Positions 6,885-14,581 of a DNA stretch of 42,037 nt are shown in pieces (within the stretch, counting starts at the first letter, position 1; the number at the start of each line of letters is the position of its first letter). The DNA is from a virus, in the IMG/VR virus record IMGVR_UViG_3300021135_000019, positions 1 through 42,037 of that record; one strand, given 5' to 3'. A program made the position numbers and the translations under genes. The notes under the pieces are model-generated. The model saw only the letters and a program-made list of their open reading frames with translations, searched no databases and was not told the origin of the DNA.

Positions 6885-8435
6885 CTAAACCGAAATGTTC
6901 TCCAAAAAAGCCCTAAGTGTTCCCACAGTTAAGTTCACCCCACCGGCCTCATTGATACCCTCACCATCAATAATGGCATTGGCTACAGACATCTTCTGTA
7001 CTAACATAGAATGCTGCCGTTCTTCAATAGAACCTTCCATAAGAAAGTCCTGAATAACTATTGACGGCCATGTACTAGACGCTCTACGAATGCGCCCATT
7101 ACGCTGGAGTGCGAGGCCCGCATTCCACGGGAGATCATAGTTAATGAGTAGATTAGCCTGAGGAAGATCCACGCCATAGCCACCGGCATCACTAGACACA
7201 AGAATACGACAATCTGGATCAGTTTGAAACCAGACCTTAGATTCTTCTTTTTGTTTTGCATCCATCTCTCCAGTATATTTTGCTGACATATATCCTAAGT
7301 GCTCCATGATAAGCCAGACCATATGTACATAGCTTGTAAAGATGACAACTTTGTTATCATCATTTTGATTTAAGAAGTCATCTACATATTGTTTGAGTGC
7401 AGCTAGCTTAGGAAACTTTGTAACCTTATCTAACAATCCGGCTTCCTTCAGCTGTCCTACATAACCGGATGTAGTGCTGGACTCCATTAGGAGATCAGGG
7501 TGATCGCACAACATTCTAAGTGCTGTTAGCTTAGACATGACCTTACCTTTTAGAGCATCCATAACATCGTTAGTCTTCTCACCGGTGTAATGAGAGAACA
7601 GATCAAAAGATGTGCCAAAAGAATCTACGGCCTCATCCAAATCGTTAAGAAGTTCCCTGGCGATATGCTTATACAGTTTAGCTCCGGCGCTATCAAAACC
7701 TACAAGAACAGGCTCAGCAAAGATGGTATCCGGTAGATATGGGGCTACATCAGGGTCTTGTTGACGCTTTCGTACTGACGCTGTGGCCATAGTCTTGCTG
7801 AGGGTTGCTAGGTTCCGGTAACGCTCTACTCCACCAAATTGGTTGCGAACAATAAAGGTCTTATCAAATAGATCAAAGCGACCAAGAACCTTGCTATCTA
7901 CAAACTGCATGATGCTATAGAGCTCTTCCGGCTTACCGTTTTCAATAGGGGTTCCGGTAAGGGCAAACTTAACTGGGCTCTTTATATCCTTTACGTGCTT
8001 GGAACGCTTAGACTTAAAAGACTTAATAGCTGTTGCCTCATCGCAGATAACAAATCCACGGGATAGTAAGGAGACATAGTCCCAGTCATTTACAATCTGT
8101 TCGTAGTTTAGGATAACGTAATCAACGCCAATGCCACTAATAGCTTCAGCGTATTGCTTTGCTCTTTGTGACCTACTTCCATCAATAACTAAAGGGATAG
8201 CAGCTCCACCGGTAAACTTTTTAATCTGCTCAGCCCACTGATACTTCAATGAAGATAAGCAGATTACTATCCCTGCGTCCTGGATCTCTCCCAGATCTTT
8301 AAGCTTTTCAATGGCAGCAATTGTCAGGACAGTTTTACCCAGGCCAAGGTCGTAGGCCACAAGCATCTTCTTGCGATCTACCATGGCCTCTACGGCCTCA
8401 ACCTGATACGGTAAAAGTGTTCCTGTAAAACTCAT
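6885..8435 (-). CDS. SNF2-family DNA helicase/translocase
   Basis: This 516-residue superfamily 2 ATPase shows Walker A 'DLGLGKT' at residues 29-35, the DEAH-type box 'DEAT' at 132-135, 'GTPIENG' at 161-167, a C-terminal helicase half with 'VVIFTSY' near 363-369, and motif VI 'QRNGRIRR' at 444-451. It would translocate along double-stranded DNA using ATP. In phages such enzymes serve in replication restart, recombination or removal of bound proteins. The ATG at 8435 overlaps the HNH gene stop (ATGA). It ends in TAG, only 12 bases before the ribbon-helix-helix gene. All main motifs are intact. No accessory nuclease domain is seen. Confidence 0.93.
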   Translation of the reverse strand: MSFTGTLLPYQVEAVEAMVDRKKMLVAYDLGLGKTVLTIAAIEKLKDLGEIQDAGIVICLSSLKYQWAEQIKKFTGGAAIPLVIDGSRSQRAKQYAEAISGIGVDYVILNYEQIVNDWDYVSLLSRGFVICDEATAIKSFKSKRSKHVKDIKSPVKFALTGTPIENGKPEELYSIMQFVDSKVLGRFDLFDKTFIVRNQFGGVERYRNLATLSKTMATASVRKRQQDPDVAPYLPDTIFAEPVLVGFDSAGAKLYKHIARELLNDLDEAVDSFGTSFDLFSHYTGEKTNDVMDALKGKVMSKLTALRMLCDHPDLLMESSTTSGYVGQLKEAGLLDKVTKFPKLAALKQYVDDFLNQNDDNKVVIFTSYVHMVWLIMEHLGYMSAKYTGEMDAKQKEESKVWFQTDPDCRILVSSDAGGYGVDLPQANLLINYDLPWNAGLALQRNGRIRRASSTWPSIVIQDFLMEGSIEERQHSMLVQKMSVANAIIDGEGINEAGGVNLTVGTLRAFLENISV

Positions 8436-8881
8436 ACCAATTGCTCAGATTTCTTTTGTTTTCTTTCTAGATACTTTTCTTTACGACAAGTAGTACAGTA
8501 CTTTATTAATGTTCCTGCCTTAGAAGGTTTTTCTACATCGTACTCATGCCCTCTAGGACAAAGAGAAAGGTCTGTGTTGTATACCCTTGAAATACCTCTA
8601 CGAATATTTTCTTTCTTAGAGACTTCTTCAAGGTGATCTGGATTAACACAGGTCTTTACTCTACACAGATGATCTATTTGAGTGTTATCACCAAGCTTTT
8701 GTTTAAGTACTGCATAGGCCATACGGTGTACTAGATACAACTTGCGATTGATAGCATACCTACCATAACCATCCCAAAGAGACCCTTTCCATAACCAGCA
8801 AGAGTCCGTCTTCTCAATCTTATTCCAAAATCTATCTGGAAGTTCTTCAATTGAGTTATAGTCTAAAGAGTTATCAGCCAT
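8432..8881 (-). CDS. HNH homing-type endonuclease
   Basis: This 149-residue protein has a 'GYGRY' start, 'VHRMAYAV' near 51-58 and the HNH core with Asp70-His71, Cys73, Cys78, Asn80 and His83 ('HLCRVKTCVNPDHLEEV' in outline). A second Cys-rich part follows (CPRGHEY, CTTCRKEK), probably a structural zinc site. It would nick or cut DNA; free-standing phage HNH proteins of this kind often act as homing endonucleases that spread their own gene. It sits between dNMP kinase and the SNF2 helicase and overlaps both neighbours by 1-4 bases. Its DNA looks more A/T-rich than its flanks, consistent with later insertion. Confidence 0.88.
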   Translation of the reverse strand: MADNSLDYNSIEELPDRFWNKIEKTDSCWLWKGSLWDGYGRYAINRKLYLVHRMAYAVLKQKLGDNTQIDHLCRVKTCVNPDHLEEVSKKENIRRGISRVYNTDLSLCPRGHEYDVEKPSKAGTLIKYCTTCRKEKYLERKQKKSEQLV

Positions 8882-9435
8882 TAGATCCTCGCCATCAAAG
8901 TAGTCTTTACTGCAAACTCCAGATCTTCAATAGAAGAATTGTTATGCACATAGGCATCAAACTCCCAAGCATCTAGATCATGCTCTGAGACGTGATCATT
9001 GACTGCCTTTACCCCATTACGCTCTACACGCCATATCTGTGCGTTGCCTTCTCTAAAAGGGGACTTAAGTACTACAGCCTCATTTTGAAAGCGCACATCA
9101 GTTACAACGTAGTTACCGTCTCCTGACATAGTACGAATGGCTTTAATAATCCAAATATCTTCATCAATAATAGTTCTAGCACCTACTCCCAATGCCTGGA
9201 GTAAACGACGGACTTCAGGTTCTTGTTTAGCAACATCCCAACCATCTCGGTCTACAACAGTTTTTAAATCCCATCCCCCACCGTCAAACTCAAACCCAAC
9301 TATGGGATTCATTTTGTATAGAAGTTCACGAATAGGGTCAGCAAAAGCTACACGCTCAAACCCATGGTTCTCTACTAGATACTTAGCTACAGTGTCTTTA
9401 CCTGACTGGGCGTACCCAGATAGTCCAATGATCAT
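8881..9435 (-). CDS. Deoxynucleoside monophosphate kinase
   Basis: The 184-residue protein begins 'MIIGLSGYAQSGKDTVA', a P-loop with Gly12-Lys13 of the kind found in phage deoxynucleotide monophosphate kinases (T4 gene 1 type) and related AAA-type kinases. Downstream features are 'ADPIRELL', 'RRLLQALG' (about residues 81-88) and 'VVTDVRFQNEA', a common order in this family. It would phosphorylate dNMPs to dNDPs to supply replication. Start ATG 9435 overlaps the primase stop by four bases (ATGA). It is the only nucleotide-metabolism gene I recognise in the window. Confidence 0.85.
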   Translation of the reverse strand: MIIGLSGYAQSGKDTVAKYLVENHGFERVAFADPIRELLYKMNPIVGFEFDGGGWDLKTVVDRDGWDVAKQEPEVRRLLQALGVGARTIIDEDIWIIKAIRTMSGDGNYVVTDVRFQNEAVVLKSPFREGNAQIWRVERNGVKAVNDHVSEHDLDAWEFDAYVHNNSSIEDLEFAVKTTLMARI

Positions 9436-10400
9436 ACAAATGCCCTTTCTCCAAATACTGAATGTTTAGCCTTATCCACTCCTAGTATAACCTCATCTAC
9501 CCCCATATCGCCAATATCTTTGGCATCTGTGGTGTAGTTAAAGAACTTACACTCCAACCCATTTTCTTTTAGCTTTGCTAGCATCTCTTTAGATGCCTTC
9601 AATCCAGCTGCGTCTACCTTTGGATTATCAAAGGCAACGATTAAACTATCAGCAGACCTCATAAGGTTTAACTGATCCTTGCTGAAGGATGCGCCGTAAG
9701 TTGCAACCCCTCCTTGTATTCCCAATGACCATAGCTTTACGCAATCAAGCGGAGACTCAACTATGATCATAGGGCCGCCCTTATATTGACCAAAGCCAAA
9801 AAGAGTTTGAGACTTCTTAACTCCTGTAGGACGGTTACGAAACAGCCGGGTCTTCTGACCCTTCTCCTGCCAACCCATAAGCTTTCCTGAATACGGGTCA
9901 CGTATAGGAAGAACCCAGGCGTCCTGTCTTGTATCCCAAACTACTCCGTAGGCATCAACGGCCTCCGTAGACAATCCTCGGGCTTCTAAAGCCCATTGTG
10001 GAGGAGATGTGTAGACTGCTAAACGGGCTTCTGACATCTCAAGTACACGGGGAATTGGGACATAAGAGTTCTTAGCCTCCTCAAGCTGCTTTACCAACAG
10101 CTCAAAGTTGACCTCAATATTTTGTCGTAGCCAATCCTTAGCAGCGTCAAAATCAAGACGGCCCCACTGAGTCTCAAACTCATTGATCTCAGCTACAAGC
10201 GTAAAGAGGTTGCCCTTATACCCGCAAGAAAAGCAGTGGTGCACACCGGTCTCTACATTAACAGACCAAGACGGATTAGAGTCTTGACGACCGGTACGCT
10301 CCAAGTGCATTGGGCATAGGCCGATAAGCTCATCGCCTCGCTGGGATACCTCAATACCCATACGAAGCAAAGCTGTTTCTACATCGCCCTCACGATACAT
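9432..10400 (-). CDS. DNA primase (CHC2 zinc finger plus TOPRIM)
   Basis: The 322-residue protein has a CHC2-type zinc motif (Cys29, His32, Cys56, Cys59) that would contact template DNA. A TOPRIM domain follows, with Glu215 in 'IIVESPLD' and the acidic pair region 'FDNPKVDAAG' starting at Asp258. It would lay down RNA primers for DNA synthesis. There is no helicase domain; the DnaB-like helicase is separate, four genes upstream. The spacing between Asp258 and the 'DAAG' group is longer than the usual DxDxAG, a small family variation. Start ATG 10400 lies after a short gap behind the TM/zinc protein gene. Confidence 0.87.
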   Translation of the reverse strand: MYREGDVETALLRMGIEVSQRGDELIGLCPMHLERTGRQDSNPSWSVNVETGVHHCFSCGYKGNLFTLVAEINEFETQWGRLDFDAAKDWLRQNIEVNFELLVKQLEEAKNSYVPIPRVLEMSEARLAVYTSPPQWALEARGLSTEAVDAYGVVWDTRQDAWVLPIRDPYSGKLMGWQEKGQKTRLFRNRPTGVKKSQTLFGFGQYKGGPMIIVESPLDCVKLWSLGIQGGVATYGASFSKDQLNLMRSADSLIVAFDNPKVDAAGLKASKEMLAKLKENGLECKFFNYTTDAKDIGDMGVDEVILGVDKAKHSVFGERAFV

Positions 10401-10406
10401 ACTTAC

Positions 10407-10604
10407 CTACTTACATTCGTTACAATAGTTAGCGGTCCTTACATTGCCATACGCTGTTCTATACATACGGCCACAATGAGAGCAAAGTACGTCTACTCCA
10501 GCTTTTTTGTTTTCCTTACGGGCATAAGGTGAGCCTTGAGTTAACCAAATCCACATTATAAACATGCCCGAAAAGAAACCTAGGTATCCTACAAACATAA
10601 CCAT
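10407..10604 (-). CDS. Small membrane-anchored zinc-ribbon protein
   Basis: This 65-residue protein has one hydrophobic membrane segment at about residues 3-22 followed by a basic stretch and a four-cysteine zinc ribbon (Cys41, Cys44, Cys61, Cys64). The ribbon would face the cytoplasm if the N-terminus is outside. I do not recognise a specific function. The ATG at 10604 overlaps the upstream stop by one base (TAATG), and it ends in TAG six bases before the primase start. A membrane tether for replication or a host-directed factor are both possible; neither is supported directly. Confidence 0.6.
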   Translation of the reverse strand: MVMFVGYLGFFSGMFIMWIWLTQGSPYARKENKKAGVDVLCSHCGRMYRTAYGNVRTANYCNECK

Positions 10605-10912
10605 TAGTCATCCAATCCGATATTTACTCCAGGCATTGGGGCGGTAGCTAATGTGCCACACTCAATGCATTCCATAGCTTCAAAGTACGCTGCGACGTAT
10701 CCTTCCTCATCCCAGCTAACCTTTAAGTTCCATACATAACATCCACAGGGACAGACCATTGTTGGAAAGTCCCCACGAATATCCATAGCCTGCGTGTAGT
10801 CAGGCTTTACATCAATGATGTTTTTAATTTCTTTAACCTCTTCCGGTCCCTCGGAGTTGTTCCTCCCCATATACCGTCTAAGTTTGAGGATTGCATTGCG
10901 TAGTCTAAACAT
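10604..10912 (-). CDS. Zinc-ribbon-like protein overlapping whiB
   Basis: The 102-residue reading has a basic N-terminal helix (MFRLRNAILKLRRYMGR) and a C-terminal metal-type domain with 'CPCGC' (Cys54, 56, 58) and 'CIEC' (Cys82, 85) around a 'WNLKVSWDEEGY' strand pair. Similar short proteins occur in actinophages; the function is unknown. ATG 10912 has an AGGGA ribosome-binding sequence five bases upstream, which is why I prefer it, although it makes the gene overlap whiB by 106 bases in another frame. Starts at 10870 or 10786 would shorten the overlap or remove it but have poorer ribosome-binding sequences. Confidence 0.65.
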   Translation of the reverse strand: MFRLRNAILKLRRYMGRNNSEGPEEVKEIKNIIDVKPDYTQAMDIRGDFPTMVCPCGCYVWNLKVSWDEEGYVAAYFEAMECIECGTLATAPMPGVNIGLDD

Positions 10913-11082
10913 TTTTCCCTAATCCAACAATCGTTACAAATTGCTTTGGCCTTGTTGACCGCTTCTAGATCTGTATAGAATTCTGGAAAGAATAGATTTG
11001 GATCTTCCTCTACGCAGAGTTGTGTGCCGTTAAAGATACTAGATTTGCTGCCCAAAACTTCCGTACTCCTCAAATCGTCCAC
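10807..11082 (-). CDS. WhiB-family Fe-S transcription factor, canonical spacing
   Basis: This WhiB-like protein of up to 91 residues has cysteines at 23, 49, 52 and 58 (the usual C-x2-C-x5-C end), the turn 'GIWGG' at 70-74 and a basic C-terminus (RDRKRLKK). It would hold a 4Fe-4S cluster and bind the host principal sigma factor or DNA to alter transcription. The start shown is GTG 11082, overlapping the helicase gene by 44 bases. A GGGAGG sequence sits almost on top of it, so a downstream TTG could be the true start. Together with the divergent copy near 412-750, this phage carries two WhiB proteins. Confidence 0.87.
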   Translation of the reverse strand: MDDLRSTEVLGSKSSIFNGTQLCVEEDPNLFFPEFYTDLEAVNKAKAICNDCWIREKCLDYAMQSSNLDGIWGGTTPRDRKRLKKLKTSLM

Positions 11083-12274
11083 CCTCCCAATCCCAAAGTA
11101 GGTCGCTGCTTGCTGGGCCAGAGTTACGGCTAGCTACAATACGAAGTTCACGGGATGAGTCATCATCTTCATCTTGCTTCTGTAGACCCAAAATAACATC
11201 TGAGTCCTGGAAGAATGAGGATGAGTAACCAATAGAGTCGGCACTGACTTGGCGCTTCTTCATCTTCCAAAGAAGTACCTGAGTAGATACAACCAACGGA
11301 ATCTCATAGCGCTGCGCTAGACGCTTTAAGTCACGAGTAATGGATGTCAAAGCCTGTGGAGTACCAGCCTCACCAGACCTCTCATCAATCATAAGATAGA
11401 CACCATCTACAAAAACAATCTCCGGCCTGATCTTCTCAATCTTTGCCTGAAGACCTGAGACTGTCATAGCAGAAGCAGAATCTGTTAGATAGAACTTTTG
11501 CATGTTTTCCATGCGCTTCAAAGATTCTTTATAACGCTTCTCTTCATCAAGGTTAAGCTTTCCACGTGTGAGACGTGAGTGTGCAATGTTGGCACGCATA
11601 GCATCATGACGATGTTGCTGCTCAACGTTAGTCATTTCAAATGACTGGAACATAGGAACATGCCCACGCTCATGAACGTTTACAGCAATCTGCATAGCAA
11701 GAACAGACTTACCTGTCTTAGGTGGGGCAATGATCGTGATCAACTGACCGGCCTGTAGCCCAGCAGTCGCCTCATCAATAGTGCGGAAGCCTGTTGGGTA
11801 TCCAAGTAGACCACCATCACGTGTCTTAACATCAAGGTACTCTTGATAACGCTGTTCAGGATTATCAGTCAGATCAAGATCAGAGCTTTGAGAGACGCCC
11901 TCTTCGTATAGCTGAGCAACACCCTTAGACATCTCAACGATAGCAGCGCTGTGATCGCCTGCAGCAATATAATCTGCAGCGTTCTGAACAATCTCAATAG
12001 CATGCTGACGCTTGCGGTAATCAATAAGCTGGTCTACTAGGTACTCTAATGAGTCCTCAACAGCAAGTAGGCGGTAAGTAGGAAAGTTATCCTTTACCGT
12101 TACTGCAGTAGGAACCTCTTCGTACTTAGTCCAGTGCTGACGGATAAACTTCCACACAGCCTTGTTCTCTGCAACAAAGAACCAATCATCTTCAATACCA
12201 GCTTCCATAGCCGGTACGATCTCCCTAGAGTAAACTACTTTAGAGATCAGCCTCTCTTCATTATCTGCCGCCAT
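11039..12274 (-). CDS. dnaB: DnaB-like replicative helicase
   Basis: The protein is about 411 residues if begun at ATG 12274 (MAADNEERLIS), which I prefer. The longer frame up to 12334 begins inside the previous gene with an unlikely sequence. A small N-terminal DnaB-like domain is followed by the RecA-type motor: Walker A 'APPKTGKS' at 183-190, 'FQSFEMT' near 209-215, Walker B 'VFVD' at 287-290, and a late 'ASRNSGP' arginine-finger region. It would unwind the phage replication fork as a hexamer. The DnaC-like loader and initiator are encoded just upstream and the primase downstream. It ends in TAG. Confidence 0.9.
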   Translation of the reverse strand: MAADNEERLISKVVYSREIVPAMEAGIEDDWFFVAENKAVWKFIRQHWTKYEEVPTAVTVKDNFPTYRLLAVEDSLEYLVDQLIDYRKRQHAIEIVQNAADYIAAGDHSAAIVEMSKGVAQLYEEGVSQSSDLDLTDNPEQRYQEYLDVKTRDGGLLGYPTGFRTIDEATAGLQAGQLITIIAPPKTGKSVLAMQIAVNVHERGHVPMFQSFEMTNVEQQHRHDAMRANIAHSRLTRGKLNLDEEKRYKESLKRMENMQKFYLTDSASAMTVSGLQAKIEKIRPEIVFVDGVYLMIDERSGEAGTPQALTSITRDLKRLAQRYEIPLVVSTQVLLWKMKKRQVSADSIGYSSSFFQDSDVILGLQKQDEDDDSSRELRIVASRNSGPASSDLLWDWEGGRFEEYGSFGQQI

Positions 12275-12677
12275 TGTCTTGCCCCAAATCCATATACCAA
12301 TGCCCATAACGCAAACCACGTTCGGGTATATCAATTACATGCTTAACCTCTGGCCTATAAGGTAGTTCTGCCACGAGGTCTGCCACAACGTAATACGCTG
12401 TCGCATAGTTAAATGGATTAGTCCCTAGATTATCTAGGTCCTCAAGTACCTCATCCATCTCTTGCTGTGTGTAATCAAAACCTACAAGCTCTAACGAGTA
12501 CTCATAGGTATCCCTAAATCTCCAAAAGGTTGCTAGCGCTAACCGATTGTAGGAAACTTCTTCTTCGGGTATCGTAATCCCGAATACTTTTTTAAGAGAC
12601 GGGCGACGATCTATAATGCAGTCAAGAGTTACGATAACTCTTTTGGGAACTTCATTTGAAATATCGCCCCCACGCAT
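12261..12677 (-). CDS. Hypothetical phage replication-region protein
   Basis: I do not recognise this 138-residue protein. It has a 'VIVTLDCIIDRRPSLKKVFG' beginning, an aromatic middle (FWRFRDTYEYSLELVGF) and an acidic helix 'QQEMDEVLEDLDNLG', and it looks like a small soluble alpha/beta protein. It is encoded between the SWIM-finger protein and the DnaB-like helicase and overlaps the chosen helicase start by 14 bases, so the pair are probably coupled. The C-terminal residues (LGQDNGGR) have no obvious motif. A helicase accessory role is possible from context only. Confidence 0.7.
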   Translation of the reverse strand: MRGGDISNEVPKRVIVTLDCIIDRRPSLKKVFGITIPEEEVSYNRLALATFWRFRDTYEYSLELVGFDYTQQEMDEVLEDLDNLGTNPFNYATAYYVVADLVAELPYRPEVKHVIDIPERGLRYGHWYMDLGQDNGGR

Positions 12678-12679
12678 AG

Positions 12680-12976
12680 TTAAAGTACTTCTACTCTGCC
12701 ATACTTACAAAGAAACTTTCTGAACTCTGATGGATCTGTTCTAGCTACTTCACTCTCTTCGGGTGTTGCAGCTTTAGAAACTTCTACTGGATACACCCCA
12801 TCGTTATCCATCATGCGACTCTGTACAAACTTTGTGTGTTTGCACATAGACCTAGAAGAATAACCGAGACAGTTGCAACGCAACCTTGCGCTCTGTAGAT
12901 TGATCTCTACCTCGTGTACTCCAGTATCAGATAGGAAGATCTGGGTTGCTTGCCATTCGCTCAATGTCTTATCCAT
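12680..12976 (-). CDS. SWIM-type zinc-finger protein
   Basis: The 98-residue protein contains C-x-C-x8-C-x-H at Cys34, Cys36, Cys45 and His47 within 'RLRCNCLGYSSRSMCKH', the SWIM zinc-finger pattern known from bacterial and eukaryotic DNA- or protein-binding proteins. A beta strand pair precedes it ('HEVEINLQSARL'). It would bind nucleic acid or a partner protein. Start ATG 12976 overlaps the DnaC-like gene by eight bases. It lies inside the helicase-loader group, suggesting a role in replication initiation, but no phage homologue with a tested function comes to mind. Confidence 0.72.
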   Translation of the reverse strand: MDKTLSEWQATQIFLSDTGVHEVEINLQSARLRCNCLGYSSRSMCKHTKFVQSRMMDNDGVYPVEVSKAATPEESEVARTDPSEFRKFLCKYGRVEVL

Positions 12977-13631
12977 TCTTTCTGCGATCCCCTCCAGGTG
13001 CTTTAACTAAGACCAATCCAAAAGCTTCGTTGATGAAGCTCTCCATCGGATCACCGTATTTGTTCCACTCTTCTATCGCAGTGTTTGATGTAACTAGCGT
13101 AGGTAGTCCTCGGTTGAACCTTGCACGAAGCAACTCGTCCAGAACATTTTCAGCCCACTGGCTCTGTGTTCGGTACTCCTTGCCCACATCATCCAATACA
13201 AGTACATCCAAATTCAGTGTACCCGCATTGCCATAGATCCTGTCAAGTTTGAGTTGGTTCTCCATCTTGTCATCGTCATCTGACCAGCTAGCCTTCTTGA
13301 GCCTTAGGAAGCTTGGGTAGTCTATAAACTCCCCCACCGGTTTTCTTAGATCTCCCGGCATAGTCTTAATTAGCTCTTGAAGGGCTACAGAGGCCAATGT
13401 GGTCTTGCCATGACCTGGAGACCCTATGTATAGGAGTCCGAGGCCTGAGAGGCGGCTTCCAGGGCTTCTAATGACCCCTCCAGCTTGGACTGTACTGACC
13501 CACTCCATAGTTGCCTTTTTAGCCGGGGTATCCTCAAGGTCTGAGAACTCCATCCCCATTGACTTGAATGGTACTCCTGAGTTCATGATCTGTTTACGGA
13601 TACTCGGACCTAACGTATCAAGCTTGATCAT
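12969..13631 (-). CDS. DnaC-like helicase loader ATPase
   Basis: This 220-residue AAA+ protein has Walker A 'GSPGHGKT' at 70-77, Walker B 'LVLDD' at 144-148, and sensor-like 'LVTSN' near residue 180, as in DnaC/IstB/DnaI-type ATPases. It would load the DnaB-like helicase encoded two genes downstream onto origin DNA opened by the initiator encoded immediately upstream. Its start directly abuts the initiator stop (ATG 13631 after TAA 13632-13634). The N-terminal part before residue 60 is short and may carry the helicase contact. An IstB-type transposition ATPase is unlikely, as no transposase is nearby. Confidence 0.87.
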   Translation of the reverse strand: MIKLDTLGPSIRKQIMNSGVPFKSMGMEFSDLEDTPAKKATMEWVSTVQAGGVIRSPGSRLSGLGLLYIGSPGHGKTTLASVALQELIKTMPGDLRKPVGEFIDYPSFLRLKKASWSDDDDKMENQLKLDRIYGNAGTLNLDVLVLDDVGKEYRTQSQWAENVLDELLRARFNRGLPTLVTSNTAIEEWNKYGDPMESFINEAFGLVLVKAPGGDRRKNG

Positions 13632-14561
13632 TTACTCTCCTCCAAGTAGCCTTAGTAACTTCTCCTGTTGTGCAAGTGCTTCTGGTGTTTCATAATCCAC
13701 CGACTTCTTTGCAACGATTCCGTGAACCGATGGGTAGAACGCAAAGAAGCGTTGGTAGAGCGGCTTACCGATTCCAGCATCTCGGATGAGACGGCTATCG
13801 TTAAAGAACATTCTGATAGCTTTTAGAATCTGTACACGCTGTACGCCTTCGCCTACCTGCTTGTTAATCCAGCCTGCAAGACGTACGTTGTTAACTTGGC
13901 TCGGTACATTGGGAACCTTCTCGTGACAGAGCTGGTAGAACTCTGCAACCAAATCGCCTGTACTCCAGAGTTCCTCTGGTGAATCGTGGCGGTTACGTCC
14001 AGCCTTCTCAGTCTTAGTAAGCTTGTACTTGGCGTTTAGGCGAGTCTGACGGTCATCAACCTGACCTACTGCTCCTGGGGCTGCCTCAATTTCTTCTGCT
14101 GCTCTAACACGAGCGGGCTTTACCTGAGGTTCTTCCCCATCAAGATTCCAAGGCATCTTCTCTCCCTCCCGAGCTTGCTCGGGTATAGATAATAATCCGT
14201 TAGGATTATTATCTATATTAGTACTAGTAGTGTTATCACTAATAGATATATAGTTATCAATATATAGATGCCCTGACTTTCCCTGACCTGAAAACCCGTT
14301 GTCGGTAGGAATAAGCTTTAAGGCCTCTTCTGTAAATTTAAGCTGGGATACCCACTGGCCGTTGTTCTGCATACGGACAGAGCGGATGTATTTTGCTTCC
14401 TTCAACTCGTTAATGGCAGTCTGAAGAGCGTCACGGCCCTCCATGACTTCATTGGATGCTTTTAGCTCATCTGCGGAGATCACACGACCCTTTGCCTCAA
14501 AAACGGTAAAGAGTGCACGAGCTCTCAAAGAAAGCTTTGAATTTAAACTTGGATGAATCAT
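13632..14561 (-). CDS. Replication initiator-like protein with N-terminal winged helix
   Basis: The 309-residue protein has an N-terminal winged-helix region at about residues 10-80 ('ARALFTVFEAKGRVISADEL', then 'ALQTAINELKEAKYIRSVRM' in outline). A long polar linker spans about 88-192. A C-terminal helical domain at about 195-280 includes 'EELWSTGDLVAEFYQLCHEK' and 'GWINKQVGEG', reminiscent of DnaD-like or phage-replication-protein C-termini that contact the helicase loader. It would bind the origin and recruit the DnaC-like ATPase encoded next. The linker DNA is an A/T-rich block full of dyads and repeats, like lambda O, whose gene contains the origin. The initiator role is inferred from domains and order. 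Confidence 0.65.
   Translation of the reverse strand: MIHPSLNSKLSLRARALFTVFEAKGRVISADELKASNEVMEGRDALQTAINELKEAKYIRSVRMQNNGQWVSQLKFTEEALKLIPTDNGFSGQGKSGHLYIDNYISISDNTTSTNIDNNPNGLLSIPEQAREGEKMPWNLDGEEPQVKPARVRAAEEIEAAPGAVGQVDDRQTRLNAKYKLTKTEKAGRNRHDSPEELWSTGDLVAEFYQLCHEKVPNVPSQVNNVRLAGWINKQVGEGVQRVQILKAIRMFFNDSRLIRDAGIGKPLYQRFFAFYPSVHGIVAKKSVDYETPEALAQQEKLLRLLGGE
14168..14269. repeat. Candidate replication origin: dyads and iteron-like repeats inside the initiator gene
   Basis: A GC-rich dyad (CCCGAGC-tt-GCTCGGG, 14168-14183) abuts a perfect 15-base inverted repeat: TATAGATAATAATCC (14184-14198), a 4-base spacer, then its complement (14203-14217). Two imperfect direct repeats follow, GTTATCACTAATAGAT (14232-14247) and GTTATCAATATATAGAT (14253-14269), 21 bases apart. 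The whole block is very A/T-rich compared with its surroundings and encodes only a polar linker of the initiator-like protein. This combination is what an origin with initiator sites and an unwinding element would look like. Confidence 0.5.
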
Positions 14562-14581
14562 ATTACCCTCCTGCTTTTAGT

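Noticed and set aside
6711-8435. Helicase and ribbon-helix-helix gene being one protein through amber read-through
   Set aside because: The two are in the same frame, separated by TAG and four codons, but each is complete, TAG ends several other genes, and helicase plus ribbon-helix-helix fusions are not a known pattern. Coincidence of frame is one in three.
12275-12334. Longer start for the DnaB-like helicase at 12334
   Set aside because: The added residues (MIYPNVVCVMGIGIWIWGKT) do not resemble a DnaB N-terminus and are explained by overlap with the upstream gene.
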